From Actinostola sp. cb2023 (Eukaryota; Cnidaria; Anthozoa; Actiniaria; Actinostolidae), in the NCBI GenBank assembly GCA_033675265.1, contig JAUJYZ010000630.1, positions 1 to 64,000 on the forward strand: a stretch of DNA of 64,000 bases, written 5' to 3'. Under the pieces are notes generated by a model, which did not search any database, was not told the DNA's origin, and saw only the letters and a program-made list of their open reading frames with translations. Numbering within the stretch: position 1 is the first letter of the stretch; every line of letters begins with the position of its first letter. The position numbers and the translations under genes are program-made. Shown one piece after another: positions 28,400-38,739 of the stretch.

Positions 28400-31300
28400 T
28401 TATTTAATCACGTGTCATAATTGAGCACAAAACTCTTTTAAACATGAACGAGCTATTTTCATATGATGCAAAACTTGTCATAGACGCCACTGCAATCACT
28501 CAACTTTTAGTTAATCGATTAGAATGAACTAGACGCTCTTCTAGCGTGAAGTCGGGCTTCTAAATGAAATGTAACCTATTTGAACTATAAATATAGATAT
28601 CTTATAGTGCGATTAAAACAGTGTTTGGTTGCTCGTCGTTGCGTGACTCGATCTCGATAGAACTTGCTTTCCTTGCAATTTCAGTACTGCGATTTCACAA
28701 ACTCAGCGAATCATGAATGACAATGACATAGTTTATTTGTTACCATAAATATATCCATACAAATACAAATACCGTATACATAAACTAGACATCGCAGAGT
28801 GATTAAACAATGTGTGGATCAACTGTTCTTTCACCGCCGGCTGCGTGTATCAACTCACTTCGTTATAAGTTCTGAAGATCTCTAAACCCTTTGCAGTACT
28901 AGTACTGGATTGATAAATCCATATCTCTATGAATTATTGTGGTTATTTTGAAAACAAGACGACATAAACTTCCTCCAACAAGGTTTGCGACCAGTCTCGT
29001 ATTGATAAATCATGCTGTTAGAGCCTTCGGTGATTATCTTAGCGGCCGGCACAGGGCGCATGCGCTGTAGAACCCAATATGCGTTTTGGGGTCAAAGAAT
29101 ACGAACAAGAACGCCCTGCATTTTTAGAGTCGGGTCTTCCACAGGAAGCCCGACTAATAAAAGTTAAAACATGGCACTTTGGGGGCGTCATGGTAGTGGG
29201 CGTCATGGCAAGGGGGCGTCATAACCGGTTACCATTGACAGACATCTAGACTTGTCAGGGTCGCACTTCATGCTAACTCAAAATGACGTCATTTCCTGTC
29301 GGCTCAGGGTGAACAGACAGTAGTGAATCACGTGGCCTACCTGTTCAGTAGTCTCCAGTTCTCCACATGCATATTCATAGGCCTGGTTACATATGTCTTG
29401 GACATTGTACAAATAGTTACTGCCATGGCAATGCTTGCCTTGTAGCATCAATGCAATGGCTGTTGTCACGGCAACACAGGACGCAATGCATCTCGGGTCT
29501 GCATGGGTTACTTTGCATATCTTTCTCGTGTTGCTTATGACTGTATCTATATTACTAAAGTCTTGGATGCCAAGGATAGAGGTTCGCATTACCCCACCAT
29601 TTGGCGCCACCCACTTGCCACTCATCTCCCAAACATAGTGCGCAGCCTATGGAGAAAGACGCATTTCAGACAAAGGTGTCTGTCCTTTCAGAGGGTATGT
29701 GCAAGAACTGACCGTAGTTTAGGGGTCTGGTGTGGATTTGTAAGAATTTCCCGGTGTAATATAACGTTCGTAGAGGGTATGGGAGGGTATGGTGTATAGA
29801 GTTTAGGGGTCTGGTGTGGATTTGTCAGAAATTCCCGGTGTAATATAACGTACGTAGAGGGTATGGGAGGGTATGGTGTATAGAGTTTAGGGGTCTGGTG
29901 TGGATTTGTAAGAAATTCCCGGTGTAATATAACGTTCGTAGAGGGTATGGGAGGGTATGGTGTATAGAGTTTAGGGGTCTGGTGTGGATTTGTAAGAAAT
30001 TCCCGGTGTAATATAACGTACGTAGAGGGTATGGGAGGGTATGGTGTATAGAGTTTAGGGGTCTGGTGTGGATTTGTAAGAAATTCCCGGTGTAATATAA
30101 CGTACGTAGAGGGTATGGCAGGGTATGGTGTATAGAGTTTAGGGGTCTGGTGTGGATTTGTAAGAAATTCCCGGTGTAATATAACGTACGTAGAGGGTAT
30201 GGGAGGGTATGGTGTATAGAGTTTAGGGGTCTGGTGTGGATTTGTAAGAAATTCCCGGTGTAATATAACGTACGTAGAGGGTATGGCAGGGTATGGTGTA
30301 TAGAGTTTAGGGGTCTGGTGTGGATTTGTAAGAAATTCCCGGTGTAATATAACGTATGTAGAGGGTATGGGAGGGTATGGTGTATAGAGTTTAGGGGTCT
30401 GGTGTGGATTTGTAAGAAATTCCCGGTGTAATATAACGTACGTAGAGGGTATGGGAAGGTATGGTGTATAGAGTTTAGGGGTCTGGTGTGGATTTGTAAG
30501 AAATTCCCGGTGTAATATAACGTACGTAGAGGGTATGGGAGGGTAGGGTGTATAGAATTTAGGGGTCTGGTGTGGATTTGTAAGAAATTCCCGGTGTAAT
30601 ATAACGTACGTAGAGGGTATGGGAGGGTATGGTGTATAGAGTTTAGGGGTCTGGTGTGGATTTGTAAGAAATTCCCGGTGTAATATAACGTACGTAGAGG
30701 GTATGGGAGGGTATGGTCTATAGAGTTTAGGGGTCTGGTGTGGATTTGTAAGAAATTCCCGGTGTAATATAACGTACGTAGAGGGTATGGGAGGGTATGG
30801 TGCATAGAGTTTAGGGGTCTGGTGTGGATTTGTAAGAAATTCCCGGTGTAATATAACGTACGTAGAGGGTATGGGAGGGTATGGTGCATAGAGTTTAGGG
30901 GTCTGGTGTGGATTTGTAAGAAATTCCTGGTGTAATATAACGTACGTAGAGGGTATGGGAAGGTATGGTGTATAGAGTTTAGGGGTCTGGTGTGGATTTG
31001 TAAGAAATTCCCGGTGTAATATAACGTACGTAGAGGGTATGGGAGTGTATGGTGTATAGAGTTTAGGGGTCTGGTGTGGATTTGTAATAAATTCCCGGTG
31101 TAATATAACGTACGTAGAGGGTATGGGAAGGTATGGTGTATAGAGTTTTAGGGGTCTGGTGTGGATTTGTAAGAAATTCCCGGTGTAATATAACGTACGT
31201 AGAGGGTATGGCAGGGTATGGTGTATAGAGTTTAGGGGTCTGGTGTGGATTTGTAAGAAATTCCTGGTGTAATATAACGTACGTAGAGGGTATGGCAGGG

Positions 31301-34300
31301 TATGGTGTATAGAGTTTAGGGGTCTGGTGTGGATTTGTAAGAAATTCCTGGTGTAATATAACGTACGTAGAGGGTATGGGAGGGTATGGTGTATAGAGTT
31401 TAGGGGTCTGGTGTGGATTTGTAAGAAATTCCTGGTGTAATATAACGTACGTAGAGGGTATGGCAGGGTATGGTGTATAGAGTTTAGGGGTCTGGTGTGG
31501 ATTTGTAAGAAATTCCCGGTGTAATATAACGTACGTAGAGGGTATGGGAGGGTATGGTGTATAGAGTTTAGGGGTCTGGTGTGGATTTGTAAGAAATTCC
31601 CGGTGTAATATAACGTACGTAGAGGGTATGGGAGGGTATGGTGTATAGAGTTTAGGGGTCTGGTGTGGATTTGTAAGAAATTCCCGGTGTAATATAACGT
31701 ACGTAGAGGGTATGGCAGGGTATGGTGTATAGAGTTTAGGGGTTTGGTGTGGATTTGTAAGAAATTCCCGGTGTAATATAACGTACGTAGAGGGTATGGG
31801 AGGGTATGGTGTATAGAGTTTAGGGGTCTGGTGTGGATTTGTAAGAAATTCCTGGTGTAATATAACGTACGTAGAGGGTATGGGAGGGTATGGTGTATAG
31901 AGTTTAGGGGTTTGGTGTGGATTTGTAAGAAATTCCCGGTGTAATATAACGTACGTAGAGGGTATGGGAGGGTATGGTGTATAGAGTTTAGGGGTCTGGT
32001 GTGGATTTGTAAGAAATTCCTGGTGTAATATAACGTACGTAGAGGGTATGGGAGGGTATGGTGTATAGAGTTTAGGGGTCTGGTGTGGATTTGTAAGAAA
32101 TTCCCGGTGTAATATAACGTACGTAGAGGGTATGGGAAGGTATGGTGTATAGAGTTTAGGGGTCTGGTGTGGATTTGTAAGAAATTCCTGGTGTAATATA
32201 ACGTACGTAGAGGGTATGGGAGGGTATGGTGTATAGAGTTTAGGGGTCTGGTGTGGATTTGTAAGAAATTCCTGGTGTAATATAACGTACGTAGAGGGTA
32301 TGGCAGGGTATGGTGTATAGAGTTTAGGGGTCTGGTGTGGATTTGTAAGAAATTCCTGGTGTAATATAACGTACGTAGAGGGTATGGGAGGGTATGGTGT
32401 ATAGAGTTTAGGGGTCTGGTGTGGATTTGTAAGAAATTCCCGGTGTAATATAACGTACGTAGAGGGTATGGCAGGGTATGGTGTATAGAGTTTAGGGGTC
32501 TGGTGTGGATTTGTAAGAAATTCCCGGTGTAATATAACGTACGTAGAGGGTATGGGAGGGTATGGTGTATAGAGTTTAGGGGTCTGGTGTGGATTTGTAA
32601 GAAATTCCTGGTGTAATATAACGTACGTAGAGGGTATGGGAGGGTATGGTGTATAGAGTTTAGGGGTCTGGTGTGGATTTGTAAGTAATTCCTGGTGTAA
32701 TATAACGTACGTAGAGGGTATGGGAGGGTATGGTGTATAGAGTTTAGGGGTCTGGTGTGGATTTGTAAGAAATTCCTGGTGTAATATAACGTACGTAGAG
32801 GGTATGGCAGGGTATGGTGTATAGAGTTTAGGGGTCTGGTGTGGATTTGTAAGAAATTCCTGGTGTAATATAACGTACGTAGAGGGTATGGGAGGGTATG
32901 GTGTATAGAGTTTAGGGGTCTGGTGTGGATTTGTAAGAAATTCCCGGTGTAATATAACGTACGTAGAGGGTATGGCAGGGTATGGTGTATAGAGTTTAGG
33001 GGTCTGGTGTGGATTTGTAAGAAATTCCCGGTGTAATATAACGTACGTAGAGGGTATGGGAGGGTATGGTGTATAGAGTTTAGGGGTCTGGTGTGGATTT
33101 GTAAGAAATTCCTGGTGTAATATAACGTACGTAGAGGGTATGGGAGGGTATGGTGTATAGAGTTTAGGGGTCTGGTGTGGATTTGTAAGAAATTCCTGGT
33201 GTAATATAACGTACGTAGAGGGTATGGGAGGGTATGGTGTATAGAGTTTAGGGGTCTGGTGTGGATTTGTAAGAAATTCCCGGTGTAATATAACGTACGT
33301 AGAGGGTATGGCAGGGTATGGTGTATAGAGTTTAGGGGTCTGGTGTGGATTTGTAAGAAATTCCTGGTGTAATATACCGTACGTAGAGGGTATGGGAGGG
33401 TATGGTGTATAGAGTTTAGGGGTCTGGTGTGGATTTGTAAGAAATTCCTGGTGTAATATAACGTACGTAGAGGGTATGGGAGGGTATGGTGTATAGAGTT
33501 TAGGGGTCTGGTGTGGATTTGTAAGAAATCCCCGGTGTAATATAACGTACGTAGAGGGTATGGGAGGGTATGGTGTATAGAGTTTAGGGGTCTGGTGTGG
33601 ATTTGTAAGAAATTCCCGGTGTAATATAACGTACGTAGAGGGTATGGGAGGGTATGGTGTATAGAGTTTAGGGGTCTGGTGTGGATTTGTAAGAAATTCC
33701 CGGTGTAATATAACGTACGTAGAGGGTATGGGAGGGTATGGTGTATAGAGTTTAGGGGTTTGGTGTGGATTTGTAAGAAATTCCTGGTGTAATATAACGT
33801 ACGTAGAGGGTATGGCAGGGTATGGTGTATAGGGTCTACAAGAACTGACCATAGTTTAGGGGTCTGGTGTATATTTGTAAGAAATTCCTGGTGTAATATA
33901 ACATACGTATAGGGTATGGCAGGGTATGGTGTATAGTAGGGTCTGCAAGAACTGACCGTAGTTTAGGGATATATTATTACTAACCTGGTGTGGATTTGTA
34001 AGAAATTCCCGGCGTAATATAACATTAAATGTTGTCTGTCCAATCCCCATTCCCCCCATATCACCTAGCTCCTTGTAGCCAGTCTGTGTCCATACTTTAA
34101 ACTTTTGAACAAAGTCAAGTTCGTCTGCCTGCAAGTTATAATAATTATTACGATTATTATTATTTTGTTAACCCAGAAGGCCCAGTGGTAGATTAGCTAT
34201 GCTAAACTGGTGCATTTTGTAAATGTTTTTATATTTACCTTCTTAAAATAAAGTTAGTTCGTTCGTTCATTCATTCATTCATTCATTCATTTATTTATTC

Positions 34301-37300
34301 GTTCGTTCGTTCGTTCGTTCGTTCGTTCGTTGGTTCGTTCGTTCGTTCGTTCGTTCGTTCGTTCGTTCGTTCGTTCGTTCGTTCGTTCGTTCGTTCGTTC
34401 ATTCATTCATTCATTCATTCATTCATTCATTCATTCATTCATTCATTCATTCATTCATTCATTCATTCATTCATTCATTCATTCATTCATTCATTCATTC
34501 ATTCATTCATTCATTCATTCATTCATTCATTCATTCAGTTTTCTGAAATTCGCTAAAACACATATATACCGCGGGACGTTTTTTCTCGATTATACTCAGG
34601 TTTAAATGAACGCCGGCCCTGTCAGGTCTTCATCACTACGTAACAAGCATAAGAAAGTATTTGTGTCATGTTAAAACGGGCTCGATGGAAGCATAAGCAG
34701 AAGAACCGTGTGCTTGCGTAAGGCCCGTTTTCACAGTGACATAACGCAAGTGTAAGATGTTTCGTGTTAAAACAGGCTCGACGGAAGCATAAGCTGAAGA
34801 ACCGTGTGCTTGCGTAAGGTCCGTTTTCACAGTGACATAACGCAAGTGTAAGATGTTTCGTGTTAAAACAGGCTCGACGGAAGCAGAAGCTGAAGAACTG
34901 TATGCTTGCGTAAGGTCCGTTTTCACAGTGACATAACGGAAGTGCAAGATTTTTCGTGTTAAAACAGGCTCGATGGAAGCATAAGCTGAAGAACCGTGTG
35001 CTTGCGTAAGGTCCGTTTTCACAGTGACATAACGCAAGTGTAATTTGTTTCGTGTTAAAACAGGCTCGACGGAAGCAGAAGCAGAAGAACCGTGTGCTTG
35101 CGTAAGGTCCGTTTTCACAGTGACATAACGCAAGTGCAAGATTTTTCGTGTTAAAACAGGCTCGATGGAAGCAGAAGCAGAACGTGTGCTTGCGTAAGGC
35201 CCGTTTTCACAGTGACATAACGCAATTAGCGCAATATTTTTCGTCCGCGTCGCTGACGCCAAATCTTCTATAAATACCAGGGGAGCGTTTCATCGAGCTT
35301 ACAAATATTTCAACTGTACATTTGATAATAAAATAAATACATACCTTCCCATTACAATCCAGTAATGTTCTTAAGATAAGAATCATTTGATCCGAGTCAT
35401 CTGTCCAGTCGCCAATCTCCCAGCGGCTACGGTGAAAGTCGTTGTGTTTCATTGGATACTCTAACTGTAGCTCTTTGAAGGATTTTGTGGTCTTTGTGAA
35501 TCCCATGAATGATTTTTTCTTAATTGCATAAATCTAAAAAAGGAAGCAAATTAATTATAATGAACAGTAACAGTTTACTCAATCAGACTTCGGTGAAATG
35601 CGCTATATAAGTAGTGTACCCAGTTATTATTATTAACAAGTACAAACACAAGCATAAGAACTTGTGTCGTGTAAAATCTAGCCTGTGAAGCGGCCCTCCA
35701 ATCTCCCCCAACCCCTCCCTCCCCTAACCGCTCCCCTCCCTCCCTCCCCTAACTACCCTCCCTCCCCGATGTGAAAACGCGTTAGGTAGCCCGAGTAAAA
35801 GTATAAATATATTTTGCCTCCATCGTTTTTAGCAAATAAATTCAGTGCAACGTTCTATCATTAATTCTTATCATAAAAACTCACTTCACGAGCTTCGTCT
35901 TTGGTCATAAACTCAGTCAATAAACCAATTGCATCTCCAATACAGTTCCCGTACAACACAGCCCTCATTCGACTCAATAGTACATTTCTAGGTAGAACAC
36001 TCTCCACATCAAACACTCGCACTTTATTTGCGGTTGAACAATCAGTCATAGATTGTTGTCCGGTTTGTTGCTCTGGTTGTTGTTCTGGTTGTTCTGGTTG
36101 CTCTGGTTGTTGTTCTGGTTGTTCTGGTTGTTCTGGTTGTTCTGGTTGTTCTGGTTGTCCTGGTTGTTCATTGGGATCATTGTTTGGTGGTTTCTGGCAA
36201 TCTTCGTCTTGTGAATGATCAGGTTTTGAAGCAAATGTAGAATGACTTAATTGTGATGGTACATCAAACTTAGCCAGTTCTGCAGCTTTAGAAATGTCTT
36301 TTAGCAATGGTGCTTCAATGTCTGTTGGTTATAAAATATATATCAAGGGAAACTGAATGAATGAATGAAATGAATGAACGAATAAATGGATGAGTAGAAC
36401 AATGAATGAATGGATGAATAACTAAATAAATGAATGAATCCCGAAAGCATGAATGAATGAATGGATGGATGAATGAATAAATGGATGAATGGATGAGTAA
36501 ATCAATGAATGGATGGAAAAAAGTTTAATTTATTCTGGTGGGGATGAAAGAAAAAAAGGTGAAAGAAAAATATAAGAGGAATTAACAAGCAAAGATGGAT
36601 ACCAACAGCCTGAGTGTATAAGGTTTATTAATAACATATCTGCTCTTACAATTCAAGACTATCAAACTACAAAAGTAAACAGTAGGAATAATGGTAGTTA
36701 CAGATTATTATTATTATTATTATTATTATTATACTTCTGTTGTTATTTTTAGCCAATAAGCTTCTGATGTGGTAAGATATTCTATTGTCTCAGCAGAAAT
36801 ATATTAAAGGTACAGTTATAATTTTGAGCATTGTAATGCTTTAATCAAGTAACAAACGTGAACCCTACCCCACCCCCCTTAAACAACACATGTACATGTG
36901 GTGGCTCAAAATGTTTCACTGGTTTAAATTTTTAGGGCATTGTTTTACTTTCAGTTAAATCCTTCAATACTAACACATAATTTACCCACTATAAAACCCT
37001 AAACCTGACCTTATAATTATAAGATCCCCCAGAAAAATGAAAATCATTGGAAGAAATTCAAACACAACATATCCACATGATCCATGTGGGGCCTTCCAGT
37101 ACAGTTTTATTGTGACTGTGGTTCAAACTTAGTTATTTCTGCAGCTTTAGAAATGTCTTTTAGCAATGGCGATTCAATGTCTGTTGGTTACAATAAAATA
37201 GAACAAGTCAATGAATGGATGGACGAATGAATGAATGGATGGACGAATGAACGACCAGATTAAAGCATGAATGAATGAATGGATGAATGAACAAATGAAT

Positions 37301-38739
37301 GAATGGATGGACGAATGAATGAATGGATGGATGAATGAATGACCAGATTAAAGCATGAATGAATGAATGGATGTAAGGATGAATGAACAAGTGAATGACT
37401 GAACAAATGAACAAATGGATGGACGAATGAATGAATGAATAGATGAATGAATAGATGATTGGATGGATGCATGGATGCATGGATGGATGAATGAATGCAA
37501 GAACGAATGAAAAAATGGATGAATACATGAATGAGAGCATGAATGCATGGAGGAAGGAATGGATGTATGAATGAATGAATGGGTGAATGGGTGAATGGAT
37601 GAATGAGTGACTGGGAATGGACCCTTGTACATCATCTACTTTCTCAAATCTTGAGGGGAAACAGTAACAGTGATAATTATAGACATTATATTCAATAAAA
37701 TATATATGTGTAGTTCAGTGCAGTTGAATGTATGTGCATTTATAATATTAGAATACAATGTATAAAGAAATAAGAAAGTTACTATGAAAGGAAGCATGAA
37801 AGAAAGAAGGAGCAGGATAGAAGGACAGACGGATATAATTTTAAAAGTCTGAAGTAATATTTATTTTGTCATGGACAAAAGGATAGTTGGAAAACTAAGA
37901 GAGGGAGGAATGAGACAGGAGAGAATAAAGGGAACAGTCGTGGTTGTTTATAGATTGATACTGACTCATTTCGATAAAGTTAGTCACCCGAAAAGCTTTG
38001 AATGTGAGACCAAGAAGGACCATGGGTACATACATTTTAACCAACCCAGGAATCCTCATCAGTCTCGCCTTCGAAGCTTTACGGGTGACTATAACTTTAT
38101 CGAAATGAGTGTATACTTACAGCTATCACAATCATAACACCAAAAACTCAAGTCACTAAAGCTAAGGGCAATCATGTGACTTGGCTCCTGTTTATTATGG
38201 GCCACCATATGACAATTGACATAGCGACTACAGAATATCCCAGAACACTTCAAACACAGCCAGTTTTCACCAGTATTGTTGCAGTCTTTGCATGGTATGG
38301 TGACATCTATTTGGAGATTCTCAACACTTGAAACCAATGGCTGTCAAGAAATTGCAGGGATTAAGTTAGAAAAGGCTCATTACTGTAATAAAGTCCTGTC
38401 ACTCTCAATCAATAATGACTTCACATACTCCTCATTCCACAAGAACTAACTGGTATTAAACGAAGGTGTAGAGATAGGAACAGAGAATGCATGGAGCTGT
38501 ACATGTGTTTTAACCGTCTTTTGCAACTCTTTGTGATTATACTTATTTGAGAGGACATTAACACAAATAAAACAAGAAATGCGTGTTTGAAAGTTCGTGT
38601 ATGTAATAAATTAGTAGGCGGAAGTGTTTGGTTCATTTATGGTTCTTACCTGCACATGGGGGCAATCTGTCTTGGGACACACAGCAAACATACCTCCAAT
38701 TTTCTTTGCCTCTTCATCGTTGTCCTTAGAGGTTGCCAT
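20813..38739 (-). CDS. ZnF-UBP / ADP-ribosylglycohydrolase fusion protein
   Basis: Exons 5'->3': 38650-38739 (ATG), 38121-38340, 35885-36321, 35345-35533, 33985-34128, 29341-29646, 20952-21082, 20813-20843 (TAG). Total 1548 nt, exactly 516 codons, all junctions in frame. Residues ~1-115 form a ubiquitin-binding zinc finger: CPKTDCPH, PCKDC, ENWLCLKC, CSRYVNCHM, DLSFWCYDCDSYIEAPLL, as in HDAC6 and USPs. A Q/P/E-rich linker (repeated QPE) follows. The C-terminal ADP-ribosylglycohydrolase (ARH/DraG fold) shows GNCIGDAIG, GDWTDDSDQ, GMGIGQTT, APNGGVMRTS and AGDADTNGAVAGALLG, including both acidic Mg-site motifs. Family knowledge: ARH enzymes remove ADP-ribose from proteins or related adducts, and ZnF-UBP binds the free C-terminal Gly-Gly of ubiquitin. 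A role on ubiquitin-linked ADP-ribose is inference. The gene is head-to-head with APEX2 and hosts a nested NACHT-LRR gene in intron 6. Confidence 0.9.
21199..21369. mobile_element. ~170-bp TA-flanked MITE (CAGTTGAACCTCC family), copy 1
   Basis: Ends CAGTTGAACCTCC...GGTTCGAATG flanked by TA on both sides, consistent with a Tc1/mariner-type insertion. The interior repeats CTCTCGTAAGCGACCA. A second copy lies at 44540-44745 in opposite orientation. Confidence 0.8.
21502..21599. repeat. Degenerate CTCGTTCCCAG inverted element
   Basis: ACTCTCGTTCCCAGAGCGAG opposes CTTGGGGAGCGAGGGA. Related ends occur at 54437-54497 and 61881-61943. Confidence 0.5.
21948..22372. repeat. ~74-bp minisatellite of CATGACGCCCCC units
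   Basis: About six long units, each of CATGACGCCCCCTTGC, CATGACGCCCCCTACC and CCATAACGCCCCCAATACAG subunits. Short remnants occur at 27697-27770 (same strand) and 29170-29225 (inverted). Confidence 0.9.
22340..22496. repeat. Left ~157-bp direct repeat flanking the NACHT-LRR segment
   Basis: CAATACAGTGAGTCATGACG through TTTTTATTGTACTAATCG is repeated at 27739-27903 with few differences. A more diverged third copy lies near 27960-28060. Confidence 0.85.
22505..23054. mobile_element. ~550-bp foldback element forming the 3' end of the NACHT-LRR gene
   Basis: TACTTAGACGAAAATCGATC and complement, with arms of roughly 55 nt and further pairing of GTCATCTACTCAACCC. The right arm encodes the last 17 residues and stop of the NACHT-LRR protein. 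Confidence 0.85.
23001..26332 (-). CDS. Four-TM / NACHT / leucine-rich-repeat protein (one frameshift)
   Basis: Two overlapping frames form one protein. From ATG 26332 (MAESLGN) the first frame has TM1 (SLYGFVVVTFNAIAGFILAI), a loop with paired Cys, TM2 (LPLYGFVLLSFLMPTIVCFI) and TM3 (SYLVQLVVRFAWRIVFASL), ending at 25853. The second frame continues with YPNGFPSEFLCQW, N-glycosylation-like sites, TM4 (IIFAFLVFFEAVYLI), NACHT (Walker A GRPGIGKS; Walker B LIIFDGLDEF), a helical spacer and about nine RI-type LRRs of 28 residues (ITDEGVSHLCEALKHENC). One base more in the T4 run at 25860-25863 would join the frames. The alternative upstream ATG at 26488 only adds residues. NLR-family proteins are intracellular sensors; the N-terminal 4TM module would place this one in a membrane. 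TM3-loop-TM4 resembles connexin or innexin layout by eye only. It lies nested, same strand, in intron 6 of the ZnF-UBP/ARH gene. Confidence 0.82.
26541..26616. mobile_element. 76-bp perfect hairpin with 9-bp target duplication
   Basis: Arms of 36 nt (TAGACTCTTCCACAGTCCCC...) around a CTCG loop. GCCGAACAT flanks it at 26532-26540 and 26617-26625. It lies about 210 bp upstream of the chosen NACHT-LRR start codon. Confidence 0.9.
26635..26700. repeat. Short GCAGACTGGAATCT tandem repeat
   Basis: Four imperfect 15-bp units CTGCAGACTGGAATC next to the hairpin element. Confidence 0.8.
26701..27738. other. Non-coding spacer with C/A homopolymer
   Basis: Contains an impure C-run then A-run at about 26823-26853. 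No protein recognised on either strand. Presumed 5' flank of the nested NACHT-LRR gene inside the host intron. Confidence 0.4.
27739..27903. repeat. Right direct repeat flanking the NACHT-LRR segment
   Basis: Counterpart of 22340-22496. The 5.4 kb between them holds the whole NACHT-LRR gene. Confidence 0.85.
28530..29154. mobile_element. ~625-bp GGGCTTCCTGTGG-family element, copy 2
   Basis: Hairpin ACGCTCTTCTAGCGT then GAAGTCGGGCTTC at the left. AGTCGGGTCTTCCACAGGAA then GCCCGACT at the right. Same layout as 13324-13956 with changed but still complementary bases. Confidence 0.75.
29690..33984. repeat. 84-bp minisatellite filling an intron (~51 units)
   Basis: Occupies nearly all of the intron 29647-33984 of the ZnF-UBP/ARH gene. 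On the minus strand each unit reads VILHREFLTNPHQ, the same as the end of exon 33985-34128 (VILRREFLTNPHQ), then TPKLYTPYPPIPSTY. Only the exon copy has GT after CACCAG; array units have AC, so they lack the donor. The 28-codon unit without stops explains a 929-codon open frame here. Variant units recur with about six-unit spacing, a higher-order repeat. Confidence 0.95.
34256..34537. repeat. Tetranucleotide array (TTCG)n (TTCA)n
   Basis: A TTCG block is followed by a TTCA block directly after AAAATAAAGTTAG, a short-element-like tail. The Ser-Phe-Ile-His frames are artefacts. Confidence 0.95.
34670..35235. repeat. 96-bp minisatellite (~6 units)
   Basis: Unit includes GTTAAAACAGGCTCGACGGA and TTTTCACAGTGACATAACGC, in the intron after exon 35345-35533. 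Unit length is a multiple of three and open on the minus strand, but lies outside the exon frame. Confidence 0.9.
36350..36520. repeat. GAATGAAT/GGAT tetranucleotide array 1
   Basis: Imperfect array beside the true exon 3. It is paired with the second array at 37204-37612 beside the duplicate exon. Confidence 0.9.
37107..37180 (-). pseudogene. Duplicated exon 3 start with early stop and overlapping AATAAA
   Basis: This is a second copy of the beginning of exon 3 of the ZnF-UBP/ARH gene (real exon 35885-36321). It keeps the acceptor and phase (ACATTGAAT...), encodes YIESPLLKDISKAAEITKF, then diverges and stops at TAA (37107-37109). AATAAA overlaps that stop. Both copies lie beside GAATGAAT-type tetranucleotide arrays, so the duplication included the array. 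If used, it would act as an alternative last exon giving a ZnF-UBP-only protein of roughly 127 residues. Otherwise it is a dead exon copy. Confidence 0.7.
37204..37612. repeat. GAATGAAT/GGAT tetranucleotide array 2
   Basis: Contains a duplicated ACCAGATTAAAGCATGAATG segment. Runs up to the ATGGACCCTTGTACATC boundary. Confidence 0.9.
37964..38110. repeat. 147-bp foldback element, family A copy 2
   Basis: Same family as 4751-4895, opposite orientation. Its end lies only 10 bp from the 3' edge of ZnF-UBP exon 38121-38340, right after the splice donor. Confidence 0.9.

Noticed and set aside
31063..33852. A 929-codon open frame of 28-residue TPKLYTPYPPIPSTYVILH repeats
   Set aside because: It is the 84-bp intronic minisatellite, whose unit is a multiple of three without stops. 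The frame switches in other parts of the array and the array lies between two in-frame exons of the ARH gene.
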